Shown piece by piece: positions 55,081 to 62,026 of a stretch of DNA of 64,000 bases. The position numbers and the translations under genes are program-made. Below the pieces are notes generated by a model, which searched no databases, was not told the DNA's origin, and saw only the letters and a list, made by a program, of their open reading frames with translations. The DNA is taken from assembly GCA_964439935.1 (NCBI GenBank), contig CAYTPW010000019.1, forward strand, positions 1-64,000, written 5' to 3'. Position 1 is the stretch's first letter. Each line of letters starts with the position of its first letter. Source of the DNA: JABMQW01 sp964439935. GTDB taxonomy: Bacteria > Fidelibacterota > Marinisomatia > Marinisomatales > TCS56.

Positions 55081-55084
55081 ATTC

Positions 55085-56371
55085 ATGGTTATATTAATTA
55101 TTAGTCTATTGATCTTTTTAATTCTAGGCATACCAATAGCATATTCATTGGGACTGTCAGCATTCAGTTATTTCCTCCTCTATCGACCCGAATTGCTCCA
55201 GATTTTGCCCCAAAGATTCTTATCCGGGATGAACATGTATGCTTTGATTGCCTTACCGCTGTTCATTCTCATGGGATTGCTGATGAATAAAACCAGGATT
55301 ACTGAACGCTTGATTGATTTCAGTTTGTTATTCGTCGGCAGACTTCGCGGTGGATTAGGTCTGGTCAACGTTTTTGCAAGTATGATTTTTGGTGGTATAT
55401 CCGGATCTTCTGCCTCAGATACAGCATCGATTGGAGCGATCCTCATCCCAGAGATGGAGAAGCGCGGTTACCCCAAACAATTCGCGGCTGGCATCACCGT
55501 AGCTTCTTCCACAATGGGAATGATCATCCCTCCCAGTATTCCCATGGTCCTTTATGCCATTATTGCTGAGGAATCTGTAGGCAAACTGTTTTTAGGCGGG
55601 CTGATTCCAGGTGTGATGATCGGAGTATTCCAATTAGCAATTACTATTCTGATCTCGATCAAGAACAAGTACCCAAAAGAGGAAGTCAGTTTAACACCTA
55701 AAAACATTGCTAACCAGGTAAGACGCTCGAGTCTGGCACTTATAATGCCGGTATTTGTGGTTGGATCGGTAGTTTTTGGGATCGCAACGGCCACCGAGTC
55801 AGCAGCAATTGGTGTATTCTATGCGTTTGTAATTGGGTTGTTATTTTTAGGAATCGGCAGTCGGAAAAAATATTTGATTAAGACAATCCCGGAATGTCTC
55901 AATTCGGCGATTATGACCAGCGCCAAGATCATGATTGTGATAGCCCTTTCTAAATTATATATCTGGGTTCTGGCGCTCGAACGGGTACCGCAGGCAGTGG
56001 CCGGTTTCATGGTTGCTATGAATCTGCCACCGGTAATCATGTTACTGTTCATAGTTGCAATCATCCTTATTGCGGGCACCTTTATCGACGTAAGTCCGGC
56101 GATTCTATTGTTGACCCCAGTTTTTCTGCCGGCCTGTACAGCGATCGGAATTTCACCGATTCATTTCGGCGCAATCTTAATATCGGGACTGGCGGTCGGT
56201 GCAGTCACCCCCCCAGTGGGAACCTGTATTAATGTTGCATCGGCAATTTCTGGCTTGGGAATCGGTACAATTTTTAAAGGGACCGCACCATTTTTAGCAG
56301 CGAATATTCTTACTCTGATATTAATCAGCATTTTTCCTCAACTGACATTATGGGTGCCGTCACTTTTTTAA
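55085..56371 (+). CDS. TRAP transporter large permease (DctM family)
   Basis: 428 residues, about 12 transmembrane segments. DctM motifs: GIPIAYSLGLSAF, NMYALIALPLFILMGLLMN, FGGISGSSASDTASIGAIL and IPPSIPMVLYAII; late TPPVGTCINVAS. Sodium-driven importer subunit. No gap of note from DctQ, so the three genes form one transporter. Followed 49 bases later by a dehydrogenase gene. Confidence 0.9.
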   Translation: MVILIISLLIFLILGIPIAYSLGLSAFSYFLLYRPELLQILPQRFLSGMNMYALIALPLFILMGLLMNKTRITERLIDFSLLFVGRLRGGLGLVNVFASMIFGGISGSSASDTASIGAILIPEMEKRGYPKQFAAGITVASSTMGMIIPPSIPMVLYAIIAEESVGKLFLGGLIPGVMIGVFQLAITILISIKNKYPKEEVSLTPKNIANQVRRSSLALIMPVFVVGSVVFGIATATESAAIGVFYAFVIGLLFLGIGSRKKYLIKTIPECLNSAIMTSAKIMIVIALSKLYIWVLALERVPQAVAGFMVAMNLPPVIMLLFIVAIILIAGTFIDVSPAILLLTPVFLPACTAIGISPIHFGAILISGLAVGAVTPPVGTCINVASAISGLGIGTIFKGTAPFLAANILTLILISIFPQLTLWVPSLF

Positions 56372-56420
56372 CAAAGACAATTCGATCAAAAGATAACAGG
56401 TAATAAAAAAAGGAATCAAA

Positions 56421-57314
56421 ATGAAAAAGATTGGGATAATCGGGCTGGGCGACATGGGTAGCGGAATGGCCGCAAATTTAATAAAGAATGGTTTTAAACT
56501 GAGTGGATTTGATGTACGGGAAGATAGATTGAAATCATTAGAGCAATTGGGGGGAATTCCAGCAAATACCTGCCAGGAAGTGGCCGAGAAATCAGATATT
56601 GTATTTGTCATGGTTCTCAATGGTCAGCAGGTCAAAGAGGTCGTACTTGGTGATGCCGGTTTGTTAAAAGGTCTAAGACCAGGATCCACAATAATCATAA
56701 CGGCGACCATCAATCCTTCCGAGGTCAAAGAACTTGAAAAACCGATTCTAAACAGGGGGATCAACCTGATTGATTCACCGGTCAGCGGGGGCAAATCCGG
56801 TGCTGACAACGGAACACTCACCCTGATGTCAGCTGGAAAAATGGAAGTATTTGAAGATTGTAACCTGGTTCTGGAAGCGATTGCACAAAATATTTTCCAT
56901 GTTGGTGAAGAGATTGGTATCGGGCAAACGGTAAAAGCGGCCTTGCAGGCGCTAATCGGAGCCAGCTTTACAGCTATATTCGAATCGCTGGTTTTAGGTG
57001 TCAAGGCTGGGGTTAAAGCTGAAACACTTTATGAGGTTTTTGGCGCAAGCGGTGTCAGTAGTCCACTGTTTAAAAATGCGGCAAAATTAATCATGGAGCG
57101 CCGGTTCAAAGGTACTGGCAGTCACATTGGAACAATGTACAAGGATCTGGGGATTTCCATGAATATGGCTAAAGAAAATGGTGTAGCAATGTTTACTGCT
57201 AGTGCCGCCTATGAATTATTCCGGTCCGGAATATCGTTATTCCCAGAGGAGGACAATTGGGCGATTGTGAAATTGCTGGAGCAGATCGCCGGGACTGAAG
57301 TCAAACAACAATAA
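56421..57314 (+). CDS. 3-hydroxyisobutyrate dehydrogenase-family oxidoreductase
   Basis: 297 residues of the beta-hydroxyacid dehydrogenase family. NAD(P) motif GIIGLGDMGSGMA, substrate motif DSPVSGGKSGADNGTL and catalytic Lys172 in GQTVKAALQ. Relatives act on 3-hydroxyisobutyrate, tartronate semialdehyde (GarR), or L-threonate and D-erythronate (LtnD). With a TRAP transporter before it and a sugar isomerase after it, a sugar-acid or tetronate substrate is likely; no tetronate kinase or aldolase is here to complete that pathway. AGGAATC before the ATG. Confidence 0.85.
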   Translation: MKKIGIIGLGDMGSGMAANLIKNGFKLSGFDVREDRLKSLEQLGGIPANTCQEVAEKSDIVFVMVLNGQQVKEVVLGDAGLLKGLRPGSTIIITATINPSEVKELEKPILNRGINLIDSPVSGGKSGADNGTLTLMSAGKMEVFEDCNLVLEAIAQNIFHVGEEIGIGQTVKAALQALIGASFTAIFESLVLGVKAGVKAETLYEVFGASGVSSPLFKNAAKLIMERRFKGTGSHIGTMYKDLGISMNMAKENGVAMFTASAAYELFRSGISLFPEEDNWAIVKLLEQIAGTEVKQQ

Positions 57315-57330
57315 GCGGAGGAAATTAATT

Positions 57331-58194
57331 ATGAAACTAGGTGTAATTACAGATGGAATCAGCAGAGATTTAGAGCATGCTCTGAAAGTGATGAATGAAA
57401 CCGGTTTAGAGCATGCGGAATTACAATTTGTCTGGGATAAGGAAATTGGGGATCAAACTCCCGATGAAATTCAAAAGATCAAGGATCTGATTACAAAATA
57501 CAATGTGAAGGTCCCCTGTATTACCCGCCATAATTTCGTTGGTATGCTGGTTATGGCTACTGAGCCGAAGGACGAGGCCTACCAAAAACATTTCAACGGT
57601 CTGAAGCGCTGTATAAAAATTGCCCGGGAACTGGGAACCGACATGGTGCGCGTTATGAGTTTCCGGAAAGAAATGATTATCTTTGGCCATAATGGTGCGG
57701 AAAAATGGGTGGCAAGTACTGGTTCATGGGAAAAATTATTGAAGCTGATGGAAGCGCCAATTCAATTAGCTGAAGATGAAGGCATAATCCTGGCCGTTGA
57801 GACGGGAAATAATGCTATGATTACTTCAGGTTGGCTGGGTCGAAAACTAATCGATGATCTGGGAACAAAAAATCTTAAACTAATTTGGGATATCCCCAAT
57901 ACACTATACTGTACTGAGATTCCTTACCCTGATGCCTACGAGGAGGTTAAGGATATTCTGGGTCATATTCATATTAAGGACTGCAAGTCCAATATATCAC
58001 GGGCCACAGTCCAATTTTGCCCGTTAGGCGAAGGTGATATGGCACCATACCTGGAAGACATTGCCCGTGCCCTGAAACGAGACGACTATCAGGGAGTTGT
58101 TTCATTGGAAAGTGTCTACCACCCAGAAAATGGATCATATGAGGACGGCTATCGAGAATGCTTGCCAACCTTTAAAAAACTCTTTGGGAATTAG
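57331..58194 (+). CDS. Sugar phosphate isomerase/epimerase (xylose-isomerase-like TIM barrel)
   Basis: 287 residues. Family pattern: AVETGNN, KLIWDIPNTLY, HIHIKDCK and VVSLESVYHP, supplying the metal Glu, Asp, His and Glu. GGAGG 9 bases before the ATG makes the start secure. Seventeen bases after the dehydrogenase. Could epimerise an inositol-derived keto-acid or act as a 2-oxo-sugar isomerase. Not closely similar to the IolO-like protein on the other strand. Last gene of the rightward operon. Confidence 0.82.
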   Translation: MKLGVITDGISRDLEHALKVMNETGLEHAELQFVWDKEIGDQTPDEIQKIKDLITKYNVKVPCITRHNFVGMLVMATEPKDEAYQKHFNGLKRCIKIARELGTDMVRVMSFRKEMIIFGHNGAEKWVASTGSWEKLLKLMEAPIQLAEDEGIILAVETGNNAMITSGWLGRKLIDDLGTKNLKLIWDIPNTLYCTEIPYPDAYEEVKDILGHIHIKDCKSNISRATVQFCPLGEGDMAPYLEDIARALKRDDYQGVVSLESVYHPENGSYEDGYRECLPTFKKLFGN

Positions 58195-58335
58195 CATTCA
58201 AATCGGACAGCTACGATTTTATCGGCAGAAACTGAGCTTCGCCGGTCAATCTCTTCCAAATCGAAATGTCCCTCAATAAGATATCGCATGAATAAGCTAA
58301 CACTGTGTAAACGAGGACCCGGGGAATTCTTTTGT

Positions 58336-58603
58336 TATCCCAAAAACCGACGTTTTTGAGGCACCATTCCCATAATCAAAATCGATAGGACGTTTATGGG
58401 ACACTTAGGGCTCAGGAGCGTCGAAAAGGTATGGGTTTTGAGACAGATCAGATGAAACTGGATTACGCTTGTGGGCCCACAGTCCCGACTTGTCGGGAGA
58501 ACCCCGCTCCCCGCTAAAACGGGATCTGCGACCTGCGGATTATGAGTACTCCGCTGTCTCGTCGACAAATGAAAAACGTTGGCGTGAAAATGATGGCAGA
58601 GTT
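58336..58603 (+). repeat. Long-form intergenic repeat copy L (right flank of inositol/phytate locus)
   Basis: TATCCCAAAAACCGACG ... CGATAGGACGTTTATGGGAC ACTTAGGGCTCAGGAGCGTCG (in parts), then palindrome GTGGGCCCAC, hairpins CCCGACTTGTCGGG and CCCGCTAAAACGGG, GTCGACAAATGAAAAAC and GGCGTGAAAATG, ending GGCAGAGTT. The left part is nearly identical to copy J and the right part to copy K. The remaining 58195-58860 shows no gene, only AAAAGGAG before the next start. Confidence 0.92.
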
Positions 58604-58860
58604 TAATAAAATATATACTATTCAAAATTGCGGATCGACAGACGTCTCAATAATACTTAAGTTTTATCTGACTGTTGCTCTCAGGATCATTTTGTAAACA
58701 GATTTGCAGCAGTGAAGAATACTAAAGCTGAATTCACTAATAATATTCGCCTAAATCTTCTAATATAATTAAATTAGCAGCAGATTAAATGTTAATTATA
58801 TAAATGACTAATAGCTGGTTATTCTGGAGGCTTTATTAACAATTAAAAGGAGTTTAGAGT

Positions 58861-59490
58861 ATGGAAAAGCAAAGTCCTGAACGTATAAAGTTTCTTACGG
58901 ATGGTGTCCTTGCAATAATAATGACACTCCTGGTACTGGAATTGAGCTTACCTCTTATTGCCGGAAAAGTTGATGAGGTACATTTATCCAAGCAACTGCT
59001 GTTACTCTTGCCAAATTGCATCAGCTATATAGTAAGTTTTCTGATACTATCTCTGTTTTGGATGCTACATTCAGGAATCTTTGAAAATGTCAAATCAATC
59101 GGTAATCGGGGAGTCTGGATCAATTTACTTTTTCTGATGTTTATTGCTGTTCTTCCCTTTACATCCACCATTGCAGCAGAGCACTGGCATGACCCAATCA
59201 GCGTTATTGTCTATGGATTGAATTGGCTTATCCCATTACTTTTAATGAACGCCCTCTCCCATTATCTAAACAGGAGGGCTCACCTGTTGCATCAGAAGAT
59301 TGATCTCAATGAATGGAAAAAAGAAAATCGTGCTACCTGGACAATAGCGATATTGATCTTAGTGGGAATTGGATTATCCTTCACAAGTACTTTAATCTCA
59401 TATGTTCTCTTTGGACTGTTAGCATTATTCTATTTGATTATGGGTTGGTTTGAGAAGGAGGGTTTTATACCGAAGAAATCTTCAGATTAA
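58861..59490 (+). CDS. TMEM175/DUF1211-family membrane protein (potassium channel-like)
   Basis: 209 residues, six transmembrane helices. The family's helix-1 signature appears as RIKFLTDGVLAIIMTLLVLE, in place of the usual R-x(3)-FSDGVxAIxxTLLVLE; the conserved FSD is LTD here. Prokaryotic members form potassium channels as tetramers. AGGAG lies about 10 bases before the ATG. Precedes the carotenoid genes by 35 bases and may share their transcript. Confidence 0.82.
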   Translation: MEKQSPERIKFLTDGVLAIIMTLLVLELSLPLIAGKVDEVHLSKQLLLLLPNCISYIVSFLILSLFWMLHSGIFENVKSIGNRGVWINLLFLMFIAVLPFTSTIAAEHWHDPISVIVYGLNWLIPLLLMNALSHYLNRRAHLLHQKIDLNEWKKENRATWTIAILILVGIGLSFTSTLISYVLFGLLALFYLIMGWFEKEGFIPKKSSD

Positions 59491-59525
59491 ACAAAACCTG
59501 ACACTCACAATATGGGGGTAAAATA

Positions 59526-61013
59526 ATGGATAGACCTTCAGTAATCGTTATTGGTGCCGGGATTGGTGGATTATGTACTGCTGCACATTTAGCAAATCAC
59601 GGTTTACAAGTTAAGCTTTTTGAAAAGAATAAACATGCCGGTGGAAGATGTGATCAAATAATCAGGGATGGACATGTATTCGACACGGGTCCAACCCTTA
59701 TGCTCATGCCCCATATTTTCAGGGAAACATTCACTTCCCTTGGAGAGCGGATGGAGGACTACCTGGATTTGCATCGAGTTGATCCAACTTATCGAATTCA
59801 TTTTGAGGATGGATCGGCACTCGACTTGAGCTCAAATCTGAGTTCAATGCAATCTCAGCTTGAGCGGATGGAATCCGGTAGTTTCAGAGCCTTTCTCAAG
59901 TATATGTGTGAGGGAATCAAGCATAATTATTTAGCAGTTGAAGGCATCGCAGGTCAGAATTTCAATAGTCTTCTTGATTACTTCAAACCATCGAATCTCT
60001 CCAAGTTCATTCAATTAAAAGCAACTACCAAACATTATACAAATATCGGTAGATACTTTAAAGATCCACGACTGAAGGCAGCATTCACTTTTCAGGATAT
60101 GTACCTGGGGATCAGTCCATTCGATGCACCTGCTACCTACTCTCTTTTACAATCAACCGAATTAACAGATGGTGTTTGGTACCCTAAAGGAGGGCTATAC
60201 CGAATCATAGAGACACTTGTGGAAGTTGCTAAGAAAAAGGGAGTGGAGATTATCTACGAGACCCCGGTTCAGCAAATCAGTCACAATGGTAAACTGGCTA
60301 CTGGAGTAACGTTGAATAATGGCCAACAGATCAGCGCTGATATCATTATTGCCAATGCAGATCTGACTTATGTTTACCGCTCCCTGCTACCAGACCGTAG
60401 ACAATCTGCACGGATTGATAAAAAAGTCTACACCTGTTCTTCATTCATGTTCTATTGGGGAGTTGATAAGAAATATGATGAACTAAAATGCCATAATCTG
60501 TTTATTGCCGGTGATTATAAGGGAAGTTTCAACCGGGTCTTCAAGGATCTCAATCTTCCTGATGAACCTAATTTCTACATCCACGCGCCGGAACGGATGG
60601 ACCCAACAATGGCTCCCCCGGGACAGGAAACACTAATGGCACTAGTACCAGTGGGACATATCAACGATAAATCGCCCCAGGACTGGAATACAATCCTAAA
60701 TCGAGCACGAAAGATCATCTTTAAAAAACTTGCTGCCATTGGTGTGAAAGATCTAAAAGAGCATATCAAATTCGAGCTCAATTTTACTCCTGAGGATTGG
60801 AAAAACAGATATAATCTAAGCAAGGGCGCTGGTCATGGTTTAAGTCATATATTTACTCAGATTGGCTATTTACGGCCACAAAATCAGCACAAGACCTACC
60901 GAAATCTGTTTTTCGTAGGGGCCAGCACGCACCCAGGTTCAGGTTTACCGACGGTTCAACTGTCTGCGAACCTGACTACGAATAGGATTATCAAGGATTT
61001 CAAAATCGAGTGA
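59526..61013 (+). CDS. crtI: Phytoene desaturase-family (CrtI-type) carotenoid oxidoreductase
   Basis: 495 residues. N-terminal FAD site VIGAGIGGLCTAAHLA and GGRCDQI; C-terminal signature GASTHPGSGLPTVQLSA. Other family patterns are WYPKGGLYRI and NADLTYVY. It introduces double bonds into phytoene or a related C30/C40 polyene; the exact product (neurosporene, lycopene, diaponeurosporene) is not readable. The pair with the prenyl synthase 54 bases downstream indicates carotenoid synthesis at the membrane. AGGGGG-like (GGGGG) before the ATG supports the start. Confidence 0.92.
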   Translation: MDRPSVIVIGAGIGGLCTAAHLANHGLQVKLFEKNKHAGGRCDQIIRDGHVFDTGPTLMLMPHIFRETFTSLGERMEDYLDLHRVDPTYRIHFEDGSALDLSSNLSSMQSQLERMESGSFRAFLKYMCEGIKHNYLAVEGIAGQNFNSLLDYFKPSNLSKFIQLKATTKHYTNIGRYFKDPRLKAAFTFQDMYLGISPFDAPATYSLLQSTELTDGVWYPKGGLYRIIETLVEVAKKKGVEIIYETPVQQISHNGKLATGVTLNNGQQISADIIIANADLTYVYRSLLPDRRQSARIDKKVYTCSSFMFYWGVDKKYDELKCHNLFIAGDYKGSFNRVFKDLNLPDEPNFYIHAPERMDPTMAPPGQETLMALVPVGHINDKSPQDWNTILNRARKIIFKKLAAIGVKDLKEHIKFELNFTPEDWKNRYNLSKGAGHGLSHIFTQIGYLRPQNQHKTYRNLFFVGASTHPGSGLPTVQLSANLTTNRIIKDFKIE

Positions 61014-61067
61014 ATGGGAATCAGAGGTATCAAAAAAAACTAAGTAGTTTGTATCACATAAAAATCA

Positions 61068-61913
61068 ATGAGGAATGATACAGCGAAATTAGCAAGACAG
61101 ATCACTTGGAATAACAGTAAGCAGACTTATTTTATTGGCCGTCTGATGGTTGATCGAAACCTTGTTGATGATTTCTACAGAGCTTACGCCTACCTGAGAT
61201 GGATTGATGATATTATTGATGAAGTTGCTCAGACCGATGAAGAGCGGACCGATTTTATTAAGCGGCAGCGGAAATTGGTGAACAGCATATTTGAAGATGT
61301 AACCGGTAGTGATTTTAAGCCAGAAGAAATGATTCTTGTAAACCTTGTTCGAAATAATATCGCTTTAAAGAAAGGTCTGGAGTCCTTTATAAAAAATGTA
61401 TTCGCCATTATTGAATTCGATGCCCAACGCAAAGGTCAGCCCATAAACAAAAAGGACCTTGATTGGTACATCGAATGCTTAGGCAAGGCAGTGATCGATG
61501 GCCTGCAATATTTTATTGGTAACAATCATGATTACCCTACTACTGCGAATCGTCATCTCGCTTCCACGGCGGCTCATATTACACACTTGTTACGTGATAC
61601 AATGGAGGATATTGCCAACGGATTTATTAATATCCCCAAAGAGTATTTAGAGAAGCATCCATTTAATCTGTCAGATCCATCGCGTCCTGAATTTACCATA
61701 TTTGTCAAAGAACGAGTATTATTGGCTCGTGCGTATTTTCGGGACGGGAAAAAGTATATTGACAACCTGTCTATATTACGCTGTAAAATCGTTGGGTACT
61801 TGTATTGTACGCGATTCGAGCATATTCTTAAAACCATCGAGCGTGACAATTATATCTTGCGGCCAGGCTATGCTGGAGTCCATAAATATCTTCCAGTTCC
61901 TCGAATGATTTAG
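61068..61913 (+). CDS. crtB: Phytoene/squalene synthase-family protein
   Basis: 281 residues. First aspartate motif DDIID (Asp47-Asp51 in RWIDDIIDE) and the second LRDTMEDIANG about 173-184, which bind diphosphate through Mg2+. The protein condenses two isoprenyl diphosphates head to head; with the CrtI-type gene upstream, phytoene (or dehydrosqualene) synthase is likely. No strong Shine-Dalgarno was seen. It is convergent with the ATPase-TPR gene, no clear terminator in the 113-base gap. Confidence 0.9.
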   Translation: MRNDTAKLARQITWNNSKQTYFIGRLMVDRNLVDDFYRAYAYLRWIDDIIDEVAQTDEERTDFIKRQRKLVNSIFEDVTGSDFKPEEMILVNLVRNNIALKKGLESFIKNVFAIIEFDAQRKGQPINKKDLDWYIECLGKAVIDGLQYFIGNNHDYPTTANRHLASTAAHITHLLRDTMEDIANGFINIPKEYLEKHPFNLSDPSRPEFTIFVKERVLLARAYFRDGKKYIDNLSILRCKIVGYLYCTRFEHILKTIERDNYILRPGYAGVHKYLPVPRMI

Positions 61914-62026
61914 TTCATGATTACCATCCCCCAAAAATGGTTATATCCCAGGATTATTCATATCAGAAATCTGCAGAAAAGATCAGAAAGTAGCTTCTAA
62001 TTGGATAACCTTAGTACCAATTACAA

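Noticed and set aside
1..58603. CRISPR array
   Set aside because: The repeats are far apart, of unequal length, and lack regular spacers; no cas gene is present.
33917..58603. Integrative element with attachment sites around the phytate locus
   Set aside because: No integrase, tRNA target or mobility gene is visible; the flanking direct repeats are ordinary members of the dispersed family.
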